In this document: positions 47,086-56,155 of the stretch, one piece after another | How the letters are laid out: each line of letters begins with the position of its first letter | Numbering within the stretch: the stretch's first letter is position 1 | Source: Nocardioides sp. WS12 | Lineage (GTDB): Bacteria; Actinomycetota; Actinomycetes; Propionibacteriales; Nocardioidaceae | Reading direction: 5' to 3' | DNA: 64,000 bases | Assembly (NCBI RefSeq): GCF_014108865.1 | Contig: NZ_CP053928.1 | Span: 1,674,001 to 1,738,000, forward strand | The notes under the pieces: generated by a model | Told to the model about the DNA's origin: nothing | The model's input: only the letters and a program-made list of their open reading frames with translations | The model's database searches: none | Translations under genes and position numbers: made by a program

Positions 47086-49437
47086 ATGTCCCGCCACGCC
47101 GTACTTCGCAGTGCGCTCGTCACGACGACGACCCTTGCGCTCTCCATCGGAGCGCTCAGCGTCTCCGCGCAGGCTGACCCGGTCAGCCCGGCACCCGGCG
47201 TCGTCCACGCCTGGGGCTACAACCAGTTCGGCGAGACGCAGCCTCCGGCTTCGCTGGACGGCAAGAACGTCGTCGCCGTCTCCGGCGGATTCCTCAACAC
47301 CCTTGCGCTGACCGACGACGGCAAGGTCACTGCCTGGGGCTACAACGAGGGTGGCAAGTCGCAGGTGCCTGCGTCGCTCGACAACGAGGAGGTCGTGGCA
47401 CTCGCCGCGGGCATCCGGACGTCGTACGCGGTGACGGCCGAGGGCACGATCGTCGCCTGGGGCGAGATGTTCCCGGGTGACTCGGAGATCCCGCCGTCCC
47501 TGACGGGCAAGCACGTCACTGCGATCGCCGCGGACCGCAATGCCATGGCGTTGACGGACGACGGACATGTCACGACCTGGGACTACGCCGGGGACGAGCT
47601 CGCCGTACCGCTCGACATCGCCCAGGCAACCTTCGCCTCCATCGACACGAGTGAGGGCGCGTTCTTCGGTGTCACCACGGACGGCGAAGCCCGGGCCTGG
47701 GGGATCGACGACGCCGATCAGACCGAGGTCCCCGCGAGCCTCGCCGGCGTGGTCGTGACCGAGGTCGCCGGTTCGGAGACGAGTGCGTTCGCTCTGACCG
47801 GCGACGGCCACGTCGTCGCCTGGGGCGACCACCCCATGTGGATGTGGCGCCCGCCGACGGGCCAGACGACGATCCCCGCAGCGTTGGCCGATGAGGTCGT
47901 GGTGGACATCGCCGCCGGGAGCCGGCACAGCATGGCGCTGACCGCCGACGGTCAGCTCTTCGTCTGGGGGGAGACCTACTGGGTCGGCGCCATCCCCGAA
48001 GGCCTCGTGGGCATCACCGCCCTGGCTGGTGGCACCTCGCACGCCATCGTGTCGGCCACGGGAGTCGAGCAGGTCGTCGTACCCGGCACGATCACGCTGC
48101 CGTCACCGGTGGTGACGGGCACGCCCGTCGTCGACCAACCCCTCACCGTGTCACTGGCCGAAGCGCCCGCGCTGAACCCGGCGGATGCCGAGATCACCCA
48201 CGTCTGGCAGCGCGACGACACGACCGAAGTCGGGACCGGGACGACGTACACCCCGACTGCCGCGGACGTCGGCCACACCCTTCACGTCACCACGACGGCG
48301 ACCCGGGACGGTTTCGACGACGCGACGGCCGGCGTCGACACTGCTGAAGTCGAACTGGCCGAGTTCTCGACAATGCCGGTCCCGACCATCAGCGGCACCC
48401 TCAAGGTCGGCGAGACCCTCACCGCCAACGCCGGTTCGATCGCGCCCACGCCGGGTCAGGTCGACTTCCAGTGGTACGCCGACGGCGATGCCATCGACGA
48501 CGCCACCTCCGCGGAGTACCTGGTCGGCAGCGGTCTCACCGGCGCCGTACTGACCGTGGGTGTCACGGCCACCCGCCCCGGCTACGTCGACGGGTCCGCC
48601 CTGTCGGCCGCGTCGGCCCCGGTGGCCACCAACCGCGCCCCGGGCATCACCCTCGACACCGGCCGGACGCAGCTGCGCCGCGGTCAGTCGACCACCCTCG
48701 GTTGGGTCGTCACCGACGCGAGCGCGGCAGAGGCCTCCGGAAGCTGGAGCGGCACGAAGCCGGCGAGCGGGAGCCAGACCGTCCGCCCCCTGACTCTCGG
48801 GTCGCACACCTACCTGCTGAGCGCCACCAACGCGAACGGCACGACCACCACCCAGGTGAGCATCCGTGTCGTTCGCCAGGCCAAGGCGCTGACCGTCACG
48901 AAGCCCACCGGGATTCGTCTCGCCGGCTCTCGCGCTGCGTTCAGCGGCCGTGGCCTGGACGGCGGCGAGACCTACGCCATCCGGATCGACGGCAAGACCC
49001 TGGCCACGGGTCGTGCGAGCAGCAACGGCACGGTCGCCCGCACCATCACCCTGCCGGCTGGGACGACCCAGGGTCGGCACTCCCTGCGACTCGTCGGCTC
49101 GGAACCGGACCGCACCGGCGCCGCCCGCGTGTGGGTCGTGACGAAGGACGGCCTGAAGGTGCGGCTCGCGCACCGGGAGGTCCGGGCCTCGGACCAGCAG
49201 AGTGTCACCGTCACCGGCCTCGCGCCGGGCGAGCGCATCCGGGTGAGCTTCGACGGCAAGACCGTCACACCCCGCAGCGCGCACGCCACGGCCTCGGGCA
49301 GTTATCGGTTCACGTTCAAGGTGGGCACGGCGTGGGGCGACAAGGTCGTCAAGGTGGTCGGCGCCTTCAGCACTCGCAGCAGCGCCGCAAGGTTCGAGGT
49401 CGTACGGCGCTGTGCCAGCGGACCGGCTTGCGACTGA
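47086..49437 (+). CDS. Secreted RCC1-repeat protein with Ig-like repeats
   Basis: A 783-residue exported protein with a Sec signal (about residues 1-30, VSAQADPVS). Residues about 35-325 hold repeated blocks of the type VHAWGYNQFGE ... TLALTDDGKVTAWG, with WG and ALT(A/D)DG motifs, the RCC1/BLIP-II beta-propeller pattern. From about 340 to 520 are two Ig-like modules (PTISGTLKVGETLTANAG), then a beta-rich C-terminus. It probably forms a surface propeller plus stalk. The target is unknown. An AGGAACCCC stretch precedes the ATG. Confidence 0.85.
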   Translation: MSRHAVLRSALVTTTTLALSIGALSVSAQADPVSPAPGVVHAWGYNQFGETQPPASLDGKNVVAVSGGFLNTLALTDDGKVTAWGYNEGGKSQVPASLDNEEVVALAAGIRTSYAVTAEGTIVAWGEMFPGDSEIPPSLTGKHVTAIAADRNAMALTDDGHVTTWDYAGDELAVPLDIAQATFASIDTSEGAFFGVTTDGEARAWGIDDADQTEVPASLAGVVVTEVAGSETSAFALTGDGHVVAWGDHPMWMWRPPTGQTTIPAALADEVVVDIAAGSRHSMALTADGQLFVWGETYWVGAIPEGLVGITALAGGTSHAIVSATGVEQVVVPGTITLPSPVVTGTPVVDQPLTVSLAEAPALNPADAEITHVWQRDDTTEVGTGTTYTPTAADVGHTLHVTTTATRDGFDDATAGVDTAEVELAEFSTMPVPTISGTLKVGETLTANAGSIAPTPGQVDFQWYADGDAIDDATSAEYLVGSGLTGAVLTVGVTATRPGYVDGSALSAASAPVATNRAPGITLDTGRTQLRRGQSTTLGWVVTDASAAEASGSWSGTKPASGSQTVRPLTLGSHTYLLSATNANGTTTTQVSIRVVRQAKALTVTKPTGIRLAGSRAAFSGRGLDGGETYAIRIDGKTLATGRASSNGTVARTITLPAGTTQGRHSLRLVGSEPDRTGAARVWVVTKDGLKVRLAHREVRASDQQSVTVTGLAPGERIRVSFDGKTVTPRSAHATASGSYRFTFKVGTAWGDKVVKVVGAFSTRSSAARFEVVRRCASGPACD

Positions 49438-49450
49438 GGCCCTGAGGTCC

Positions 49451-49484
49451 GTCGTACCTGGGGAGGTTCCTCCCCAGGTACGAC
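49451..49484. terminator. Perfect 16-bp palindrome after the RCC1 gene
   Basis: GTCGTACCTGGGGAGG is followed by its exact complement with only a TT centre, so the hairpin loop is about 4 nt. It begins 13 bp after the RCC1 stop. No T-run. It starts and ends with the GTCGTAC/GTACGAC word that is over-represented in this window. Confidence 0.75.
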
Positions 49485-49517
49485 GACAGCCGGCGCCGTA
49501 GCCGCCAAGATCGACCC

Positions 49518-50006
49518 ATGCGACTTCCCGAAGCCATCGTCCGGCCGCTGCTCAAGTCGGGCAAGAAGCCGATGAACGCGATGCGCGCGCCCGAGGCGAT
49601 GACCGTGCTCGACCGGCCGGTGCAACACACCGACTTCTCGTCCCTCGACGGCCACGTCCACGTGCTGCTGGTGACCTACAAGCGCGACGGGACGGCCATT
49701 CCGTCACCGGTGTGGTTCGCCCGCGACGGCCAGACGCTCTACGTGTGGACCGAGATCAACGCGTTCAAGGCCAAGCGGGTGCGCAACGACCCGCGCGCCC
49801 TCCTCGCTCCGTGCGACGCCCGCGGTGTCCCGGAGGGTGATCCGATCGCCGCGCGCGGCCGGGTCCTCACCGATGAGGCCGACCGGCAACGTGCTGCGAA
49901 GGTGATCCGGAGCCAGTGGGGCATCGGCCGCCGGGTCTTCGAACTGGTGTCGCGCCCGCTGACCGACGTGCACTACCTGGCCTTCGAACCGGCACCGAAG
50001 GACTGA
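49518..50006 (+). CDS. F420-dependent PPOX-class oxidoreductase
   Basis: A 162-residue split-barrel protein with MTVLDRPVQHTDF, VTYKRDGTAIPSPVWFA and YVWTEINAFKAKRVRNDPRA. The last two motifs are the F420-family pattern, so it likely uses deazaflavin F420 as cofactor. Substrate unknown. The ATG follows CAAGAT by 6 nt. Confidence 0.82.
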   Translation: MRLPEAIVRPLLKSGKKPMNAMRAPEAMTVLDRPVQHTDFSSLDGHVHVLLVTYKRDGTAIPSPVWFARDGQTLYVWTEINAFKAKRVRNDPRALLAPCDARGVPEGDPIAARGRVLTDEADRQRAAKVIRSQWGIGRRVFELVSRPLTDVHYLAFEPAPKD

Positions 50007-50054
50007 CTTCGCCGTTCCCCTGACAGGGTCGGACCCTGGCCGTACGTTCCGCAC

Positions 50055-50546
50055 ATGCGCCGCCACCCCTTGCTCGTCGCGGTGGCGGTGGTCGTGCTGG
50101 TCTTCGTGCTGTTTCGCGTGTTCGACGGCGCCAACGCCCAGCCCCACAACGAGGTTCAGCAGGTCGAGCCGAAGGACGGACGCTCGCTCGTCGTCACCCA
50201 TGTCGTCGACGGCGACACCGTCGACCTCAGCAACGGGGAGACCGTGCGGCTCGTCGGGATCGACACCCCGGAACGAGGGGAGTGCGGCTACCGCGAGGCC
50301 CGGTCCGCGCTCGTCGACCTGGTCGAGGACAAGCGGATCACCCTCGGCGCGTCCGACGAGGACCGCGACCGTTACGACCGGTTGCTGCGGTACGTCGACG
50401 TCGGCAACGTCGACGCCGGCCTGCAGTTGATCAAGCAGGGGCTCGCGATCGCGCGCTACGACTCCCGCGACGGATACGGCCGCCACCCGCGCGAGGACCG
50501 CTACCTCAAGGCCGACAAGGCCAGCCCGCCCTCGGTCTGCGACTAG
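50055..50546 (+). CDS. Membrane-anchored thermonuclease-like (SNase) protein
   Basis: A 163-residue protein with an N-terminal TM helix (LLVAVAVVVLVFVLFRVF) followed by an SNase domain: VVDGDTVDLSNGETVRLVGID with catalytic Asp and Arg, EDRDRYDRLLRYVDVG and GLAIARYDSRDGYG. It probably cuts nucleic acid outside the cell membrane. The ATG follows TACGTT by 6 nt (leaderless). Confidence 0.83.
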   Translation: MRRHPLLVAVAVVVLVFVLFRVFDGANAQPHNEVQQVEPKDGRSLVVTHVVDGDTVDLSNGETVRLVGIDTPERGECGYREARSALVDLVEDKRITLGASDEDRDRYDRLLRYVDVGNVDAGLQLIKQGLAIARYDSRDGYGRHPREDRYLKADKASPPSVCD

Positions 50547-50556
50547 CCTCGCCACC

Positions 50557-51171
50557 GTGAGTGCCCGCGATCGTGCCGACGTCGTACGACGCGCGCGGTC
50601 CCTGCTCGGCCGCACCTTCACCGCCCACGACGTGACCATCCGGATCACCGAGGTCGAGGCGTACGGCGGCTGCGAGGACCCCGCGTCCCACGCGTTCACG
50701 CGCACCCCGCGCTCCGAGGTGATGTACGGACCGCCGTGGCGGCTCTACGTCTACCGGTCGTACGGGATCCATCACTGCGCCAACGTGGTCACGGGGCCGA
50801 CCGAGATCGGGGCCGCGGTGCTGCTGCGGGCAGGGGAGGTGGTCGACGGGATCGACCTCGCGCGCACTCGCCGTAACACCACCCAGGACCACCAACTCGC
50901 CCGCGGACCGGGCAACCTCGCCCAGGCGCTCGGCATCACCCTCGACGACCTCGGCACCGACCTGCTGGCGCCCGGAGCCGTCGCACTCGGGCCCGAGGTA
51001 CGCCACCGACACCGCATCGAGGCCGGCCCTCGCGTCGGCGTCTCGAAGGCGGCCGATGTGCCCTGGCGGTTCTGGCTTGCGGGCGAGGCCAGCGTGTCGT
51101 CGTACCGCCGGAGCCCGCGGGCGCCGGGCCCGACGCCAACAGCCACTAAAGTTCGGCCTCGTGACCTTTGA
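50557..51171 (+). CDS. 3-methyladenine DNA glycosylase (Mpg/AAG type)
   Basis: A 204-residue AAG-type glycosylase. Marks are [39 protein letters not shown] and [16 protein letters not shown], the signature of base-flipping AAG enzymes; the Glu of TEVEAYGG is catalytic. It removes alkylated purines such as 3-methyladenine. GTG 50557 follows TAGCCT by 7 nt. The GTCGTACGAC word lies within its start (50581). It overlaps ppnP by 11 bp. Confidence 0.9.
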   Translation: MSARDRADVVRRARSLLGRTFTAHDVTIRITEVEAYGGCEDPASHAFTRTPRSEVMYGPPWRLYVYRSYGIHHCANVVTGPTEIGAAVLLRAGEVVDGIDLARTRRNTTQDHQLARGPGNLAQALGITLDDLGTDLLAPGAVALGPEVRHRHRIEAGPRVGVSKAADVPWRFWLAGEASVSSYRRSPRAPGPTPTATKVRPRDL

Positions 51172-51469
51172 GAACGTGACCCTGGATCCGCAGGCCAACA
51201 TCTACTTCGACGGCAAGTGCGTCAGCCACACCTTCCACCTCGCCGACGGCACCAAGAAGTCAGCGGGCGTGATCTTCCCGGCGTCGCTGAACTTCGGCAC
51301 CGCTGCGCCCGAGGTGATGGAGCTCAACGCCGGCGCCTGCCGGATCCGCCTGGCCGGCTCCGAGGACTGGACCGAGTACGCCGCCGGCGAATCCTTCAGC
51401 GTCCCCGGCGACTCGTCCTTCGACATCGAGGTCACCGAGACGCTGGGCTACGTCTGCCACTACGGCTGA
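51161..51469 (+). CDS. ppnP: Pyrimidine/purine nucleoside phosphorylase PpnP (DUF1255)
   Basis: A 102-residue cupin-like protein with [40 protein letters not shown] and [13 protein letters not shown], matching DUF1255/PpnP. PpnP phosphorolyses nucleosides to bases plus ribose-1-phosphate, which fits after a DNA glycosylase gene, though the link is only inferred. GTG 51161 follows TAAAGT by 8 nt. Confidence 0.88.
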   Translation: MTFENVTLDPQANIYFDGKCVSHTFHLADGTKKSAGVIFPASLNFGTAAPEVMELNAGACRIRLAGSEDWTEYAAGESFSVPGDSSFDIEVTETLGYVCHYG

Positions 51470-51545
51470 CCCTCGCGTCACCTTCGAGGTGACATCGTGG
51501 GGAGGGTGATGCAACCCGCTGGGACCTCCCACTCGTGTAGGGGAC

Positions 51546-52088
51546 ATGAGACCGACACCGCGTGACGCGGAGTTCGAAGAGTTCGTACGACGGCGCCGAT
51601 CCCACCTCCTGGGTACGGCGACCGTCCTGACCGCCGGCGACCACTACCTGGCCGAGGACCTCGTCCAGGGAACCCTGGTGCGCCTGTACCTCGCCTGGGG
51701 CCGGGCCACGAAGCGCGGCGGCGTCGACGCCTATGCGCGACGGGCCCTGGTCAACGCCTTCATCGACCACCGGCGCCGCCCGATGGTCGCCCGGGAGAAG
51801 GTCACCGGTGAGCTGCCGGATCGCGCCGGCCCGTCCGCCGAGGAGCCGATCGACGCCGAGCTGCTCGCCGCGTTGAGTGCGCTGCCCGCCCGGATGCGGG
51901 CAGCCGTCGTGCTGCGCCACGTCGTCGACCTCAGCGTCGAGGACGCCGCCGACGCCCTCGGCTGCAGCGAAGGCACGGTCAAGAGCCAGACCGCTCGCGG
52001 CCTGGCCAAGCTCCGCGAAGTCCTGCCCGACCCCAGCACCGTCCCCAGCACCCCCACGCACACCCCCCTCGAAGGAGACGCATCATGA
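51546..52088 (+). CDS. SigE-family ECF sigma factor
   Basis: A 180-residue sigma factor with region 2 FEEFVRRRRSHLLGTATVLT and YLAEDLVQGTLVRLYLAWGR, and region 4 LSALPARMRAAVVLRHVVDL. It matches the actinobacterial SigE-family group (short sigmas lacking the usual zinc anti-sigma partner). It is joined by ATGA to the next gene, which is probably its membrane-bound regulator. Confidence 0.88.
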   Translation: MRPTPRDAEFEEFVRRRRSHLLGTATVLTAGDHYLAEDLVQGTLVRLYLAWGRATKRGGVDAYARRALVNAFIDHRRRPMVAREKVTGELPDRAGPSAEEPIDAELLAALSALPARMRAAVVLRHVVDLSVEDAADALGCSEGTVKSQTARGLAKLREVLPDPSTVPSTPTHTPLEGDAS

Positions 52089-52726
52089 CCGACCTCGACC
52101 TCACCGACCGCCTGCGCAAGCTCAACCTCAACGCCGAAACCACAGACGAGACCATCAAGCGCGATGTCCTCCGGGGCCGCGGCGCCGCCCGTCGTCGTAC
52201 CGTCCGGATGGGGGTGGCCGGCCTCGGCATCGCCGCCGTCGCTGCTGTCGGCGTGACCGTTGCGGTCAATGCCGACCAGGACCGCCCGCCGGCCATCGCC
52301 CAGGACTCCTCCGACGGCCAGGCCCCGAGCGGCGACCTCAAGCTGGTCAACTACACCGGCGCCCAGGAGCCCGGCTTCGTCATCACCAAGGTCCCGGAGG
52401 GTTTCGTGCTCGAGGGCGCCGGGCCGTTCAACCTCAACATCGCCCGCCCCGACAACCTGACCGGCCTCGACGTCTTCGTCGAGAAGGTCGTCGTGATGCT
52501 CGAGTCGTCCTCGGTCACCGGCGCCCCGGAAGGAACCCCGGTCAAGGTCGGCGACCTCGACGGCTGGCTGCGTGTCAGCGACGGGGCAAAGGTCCTGACC
52601 TACAACGACGGCGACAAGCGGGTCCTGGTGCAGGTCTGGGAATCCCTCGGCCTGACCGACGACCAGATCATCGAACTGGCCGAAGGTGTCACCGTCACCG
52701 CGGAGGCGCAGGCCGGCGTCGGCTGA
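52085..52726 (+). CDS. Putative membrane partner/anti-sigma of the SigE-family factor
   Basis: A 213-residue protein with an N-terminal cytosolic part (LTDRLRKLNLNAETTDETIK), one TM helix (about residues 40-60) and a beta-rich exterior domain. Overlap with the sigma gene (ATGA) suggests that it controls the sigma factor. No zinc-binding HxxxCxxC is seen, so it is not a classical ZAS anti-sigma. Function inferred. Confidence 0.7.
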   Translation: MTDLDLTDRLRKLNLNAETTDETIKRDVLRGRGAARRRTVRMGVAGLGIAAVAAVGVTVAVNADQDRPPAIAQDSSDGQAPSGDLKLVNYTGAQEPGFVITKVPEGFVLEGAGPFNLNIARPDNLTGLDVFVEKVVVMLESSSVTGAPEGTPVKVGDLDGWLRVSDGAKVLTYNDGDKRVLVQVWESLGLTDDQIIELAEGVTVTAEAQAGVG

Positions 52727-52744
52727 CCTGCGCCCCGCGGTGCG

Positions 52745-54214
52745 TCACGACACCTCGGCCAGTTCCGGTTCCGGAGCGGTCGGGGTGTCGTCGCGTCCGG
52801 ACCGCCGGTCGAGGACCAGGCCGGCAACGGCCACGGCAGCACCGACGGTGCAGACCACGGCGGCGAACCCGAGCCCGGGCCGGTAGGCGTCGAGAACGTC
52901 GGTCGCCGAGGTGGCGTGCTGGGCGCTCGAGATGATCGCCGTGGTCACGGCGAGCACGATCGCTGCACCCACCTGCATCGAGGTCTGCAGGACGCCGGCG
53001 GCGAGACCCTGTTCGTCGTCATCGATGCCGCTGGTGGCCTGGATGTTGATGGCAGGGAAGCCCACCCAGCCGATGCCGATGAGTAGCAGCGCCGGCAGGA
53101 GCATGCCGACGTACGACGGCGAGGTGTCCAGGCGCAGCACGAACATCAGGTACCCGATCGCCATCACCGTCATGGTCACGGCGATGATCGGGCCGGTGCC
53201 GAAGCGGCCCACGAGCTTGTCGGAGAAGATCGCCGACAGGGTGACCATCAGGCCGATGGGCAGCAGGGCGAGGGCCAGCTCCAGTGGGCTCCAGCCCAGG
53301 TTCTCCTGGAGGAACAGGGTGACGATGAACTGCCAGCTGAAGTAGGAACCACCGACCGCGACGATGGCGATGCTGGCGCGCACCAGCGTCGCCTTGCGCA
53401 GGATGCCGAGGCGGATCAACGGGTGGGCGATCCGCTGCTCGATTGCGACGAACGAGGCGAACAGCACCGCTACGGCGATGAAGGAGCCGACCGTGCGGGC
53501 CGACGTCCACCCCGCCTCGGGGGCAGAGACAACGGTGTAGACGAGGAGCAGCATGGCTGCGCCAGAGGTGATCGCACCGAGGATGTCGTGGCCGCCCTCG
53601 GCGACCGCCTTGTCGCGGGGGACCAGGAAGTACGCCGCCACCAGCGCCAGCAGCGCGATGGGCACCGGCAGCAGGAAGGTCCAGCGCCAGCCGACGCCGG
53701 TCATCAGCCCACCGAAGAGCAGCCCGGAGGAGTACCCGCCCGCGCCGAACACGGTGTAGATGGACAGCGCCTTGTTGCGGGCCGGACCCTCGGCGAAGTT
53801 CGTGGTGATGATGGACAGGCCGGTCGGTGCGGTGAAAGCAGCGGCCAGGCCCTTGATGAACCGGGTCGCGATGAGCAGGGGGCCCGAACTGACGAAGCCG
53901 CTGAGCAGCGAAGCCACGGCGAAGACCGCGAGCGCGATCAGGAAGACCTTGCGGCGCCCGAGCAGGTCGGCGGTGCGGCCGCCGACGAGGAGCAGGCCGC
54001 CGTACCCGAGGACGTAGCCGCTGATCAGCCACTGCAGGGTCGAGGTGGACAGGTCGAGTTCGGCGCCGATGGAGGGCAGCGCGACTCCGATCATGGAGAC
54101 GTCGAGGCCGTCGAGGAAGAGCACGATGCACAGGGTCATCAGGAGGGCCCAGGTGCGAGTGGACCAGCGGATCGCGCCGGCCGTGGAGGGTGGATTCGAA
54201 GTTGTCGAGGACAT
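52745..54214 (-). CDS. MFS transporter, DHA2 (14-TM) drug exporter
   Basis: A 489-residue DHA2-type transporter. Motif A-like GGRTADLLGRRKVFLIAL and motif C-like GLLFGGLMTGVGWRWTF are present, with about 14 TM segments. It probably exports drugs or metabolites by proton antiport. The start at 54214 matches MSSTT at the N-terminus. It is divergent from a MarR gene, and the gap holds two inverted repeats, so expression is probably derepressed by a MarR ligand. Confidence 0.9.
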   Translation of the reverse strand: MSSTTSNPPSTAGAIRWSTRTWALLMTLCIVLFLDGLDVSMIGVALPSIGAELDLSTSTLQWLISGYVLGYGGLLLVGGRTADLLGRRKVFLIALAVFAVASLLSGFVSSGPLLIATRFIKGLAAAFTAPTGLSIITTNFAEGPARNKALSIYTVFGAGGYSSGLLFGGLMTGVGWRWTFLLPVPIALLALVAAYFLVPRDKAVAEGGHDILGAITSGAAMLLLVYTVVSAPEAGWTSARTVGSFIAVAVLFASFVAIEQRIAHPLIRLGILRKATLVRASIAIVAVGGSYFSWQFIVTLFLQENLGWSPLELALALLPIGLMVTLSAIFSDKLVGRFGTGPIIAVTMTVMAIGYLMFVLRLDTSPSYVGMLLPALLLIGIGWVGFPAINIQATSGIDDDEQGLAAGVLQTSMQVGAAIVLAVTTAIISSAQHATSATDVLDAYRPGLGFAAVVCTVGAAVAVAGLVLDRRSGRDDTPTAPEPELAEVS

Positions 54215-54229
54215 GGCAAGAAGCGTTTC

Positions 54230-54271
54230 ATGCGTGCGCATTGAATGCAAGCGCAAATAATGTGTTTGCAT
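54230..54271. promoter_or_regulatory. MarR operator candidates between MFS and MarR genes
   Basis: ATGCGTGCGCAT (54230-54241, 5-bp arms) and ATGCAA with TTGCAT (54245-54250, 54266-54271) are two inverted repeats in the 86-bp divergent gap. Confidence 0.5.
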
Positions 54272-54300
54272 GAATGTAACGCGCTGGCTAGGATGCAGCC

Positions 54301-54690
54301 GTGTCGAAGGCCCGCGCTCCGCAAGCTCCCGTCGCCGAATGGCGCGAGCTGCTGGACCGCCACGCGGTCGTGAGTTGCGCACTCGAGAAGGCGATGCAGG
54401 ACCAGCACGGCATCGGGCTCAGCGAGTTCGAGACGCTGGACCGGATCGTCGACGCCAACTGCGGCAAGTACCGGATGGCCGAGCTCGCTCAGGACATCCA
54501 TCTCAGCCAGAGCGCCCTGTCCCGCGCGATCACCCGACTCGAGAAGGACGGCCTGGTCTCACGGTCGACCTGCGACGACGACCGCCGTGCCATCTTCGTC
54601 TGCCTGACCGACCAGGGCCGCAAGGTGTACGACGACGCTCTGCCCACGCACCGCGAGGTGCTGCGCAGCAGCTGGAGCCCGACGGACTGA
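54301..54690 (+). CDS. MarR family transcriptional regulator
   Basis: A 129-residue winged-helix protein: MAELAQDIHLSQSALSRAIT is the recognition helix and LVSRSTCDDDRRAIFVCLT the wing, with a shortened C-terminus. GTG 54301 follows TAGGAT by 6 nt (leaderless). It is divergent from the MFS exporter, the classical drug-sensing arrangement. The cysteines (CALEKA, TCDDD, VCLT) could sense oxidants, which is speculation. Confidence 0.86.
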   Translation: MSKARAPQAPVAEWRELLDRHAVVSCALEKAMQDQHGIGLSEFETLDRIVDANCGKYRMAELAQDIHLSQSALSRAITRLEKDGLVSRSTCDDDRRAIFVCLTDQGRKVYDDALPTHREVLRSSWSPTD

Positions 54691-54765
54691 TGCCCGCACG
54701 GCCACCCGAGGGTGGCCTGTGGATGAGCGCCGACGCCCGTGCCGGAAATGGCGCAGGCTGGCGTC

Positions 54766-55194
54766 ATGACCGATCAGAACTCAGAAATCCCGCAACTCCT
54801 GTCGCCGCACTTGATGCCGCCGTTGACCGATCAGGCCGCACTGGAGAACACCTGGCGCGCCATGATGGGCGAGCTCGGTTTTGCCGTGCCCCAGCTGTGG
54901 TTGCTGTTCATCGATGGCGACCGACCGCTCCATGTCCTGCAGATCAAGGACGTCCCACTGCACCCCAGTCCGGTCGAGATCGAATCCGTCCGGGTCATCC
55001 TCGATCGCGTCGTCGACGACCAGCACTCGTGTGCGTTCCTGCTGGCCCGCCCGGGTGGCGCGGCCCGCACCGCAGGCGACCTTGCCTGGGCCCGCGGGCT
55101 GGCGTCGATCACCGGCGATCGCTGGCCGGTGCACCTGGCCAACGACGTCGAGCTCCGGGTGGCCGCGCCCGACGACCTCGCCGCCGCCGGCTGA
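54766..55194 (+). CDS. Hypothetical cytoplasmic protein (142 aa)
   Basis: An acidic, compact protein with LLFIDGDRPLHVLQIKDVPL, CAFLLARPGGAARTAGDLAW and WPVHLANDVELRVAAPDDLA. I do not know its function. CAGGCT lies 6 nt before ATG 54766, and the in-frame ATG at 54739 seems less likely. It lies before the second Uma2 gene on the same strand with 23 bp between them. Confidence 0.6.
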   Translation: MTDQNSEIPQLLSPHLMPPLTDQAALENTWRAMMGELGFAVPQLWLLFIDGDRPLHVLQIKDVPLHPSPVEIESVRVILDRVVDDQHSCAFLLARPGGAARTAGDLAWARGLASITGDRWPVHLANDVELRVAAPDDLAAAG

Positions 55195-55217
55195 CCGCTT
55201 GTCGGGAATGAGGCACC

Positions 55218-55772
55218 ATGAGTGTTGTGACGGTCCTGCCACGCCGACCCCTCACGGTCGACGACGTCGACGCGATGCCCGATGACGGGCACCGCTACGA
55301 GCTCATCGACGGGACGCTGATCGTGTCGCCGACACCGTTGTTGCGCCACCAGTTGGTGCACTCGCGGTTGATGCATCTGCTGCTGAACGCGGCCCCACCC
55401 GAGCTCCAGGTTCTCAGCGCGCCAACGGACATCGTCCTGGCCGACGACACCGTCGTGCAGCCGGATCTCCTGGTCGCACCCCTGGTCCAGATCGTCGGCC
55501 GCAAGCTGATGGCGCCGCCCCTTCTTGCCGTCGAGATCCTGTCTCCGAGTTCGCGGCTGATCGACCTCAACCTCAAGCGTGCCCGCTACGAACGGGCGGG
55601 CGTGCCGTCGTACTGGGTGGTCGATCCTGACGACCTCCGACTGGTGGCCTGGGGCCTCCGCGAGGGCACCTTTGTGGAGGTCGCCGATGTGGCGCCGGAC
55701 GAGACGTGGCGGGCCATGGACCCGTTCGAGGTGGTCGTCACCCCGCGTGATCTCGCGGCTGGAGCCGCCTAG
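55218..55772 (+). CDS. Uma2-family nuclease-like protein, copy 2
   Basis: A 184-residue Uma2 protein with VDAMPDDGHRYELIDGTLIV, VQPDLLVAPLVQIVGRK, LLAVEILSPSSRLIDLNLKR and RAGVPSYWVVDP. The Asp of QPDLLV and Glu of VEILSP are the expected PD-(D/E)XK residues. It is only distantly similar to copy 1 (44929-45495). Role unknown. The 3' end overlaps the next minus-strand gene by 4 bp. Confidence 0.83.
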   Translation: MSVVTVLPRRPLTVDDVDAMPDDGHRYELIDGTLIVSPTPLLRHQLVHSRLMHLLLNAAPPELQVLSAPTDIVLADDTVVQPDLLVAPLVQIVGRKLMAPPLLAVEILSPSSRLIDLNLKRARYERAGVPSYWVVDPDDLRLVAWGLREGTFVEVADVAPDETWRAMDPFEVVVTPRDLAAGAA

Positions 55773-56155
55773 AGACCACTCGGGTCGTCGGGTACGTCGA
55801 CGGAGTGGGACTGCAGCACCTCGAGCGGGATGAGCTCGAGCGCCCGTTCGTTCGTCGACGCGAGGACGATCGGGGCGGCTGCTCCGTCGGCGTGCGCCTG
55901 CAACCAGCGGGCCGCGACCACGCACCACCGGTCGCCCGGGTGGAGTCCCGCGAACTGCCACTGGGGGCGCGGCGTCGAGAGGTCGTTGCCGACGGCCATC
56001 TGGTGGGCGAGGAACTCCTCGGTCATCACGGCGCAGACCGCATGCAGCCCGACGTCCTGCGGTCCGCACGAGCAGTTGCCGTCGCGGTAGAAGCCGGTCA
56101 TCGGATCGGTCCCGCAGGGCTCGAGGTCCCCGCCCAGGACGTTGCGCTCGCTCAC
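55769..56155 (-). CDS. DUF2237 family protein
   Basis: A 128-residue DUF2237 protein: RNVLGGDLEPCGTDPMTGFY, DGNCSCGPQDVGLHAVCAVM and GNDLSTPRPQWQFAGLHPGD are family signatures. It has conserved cysteines that could bind a metal. GTG 56155 follows TACGCT by 7 nt (leaderless). Function unknown. Confidence 0.9.
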   Translation of the reverse strand: MSERNVLGGDLEPCGTDPMTGFYRDGNCSCGPQDVGLHAVCAVMTEEFLAHQMAVGNDLSTPRPQWQFAGLHPGDRWCVVAARWLQAHADGAAAPIVLASTNERALELIPLEVLQSHSVDVPDDPSGL

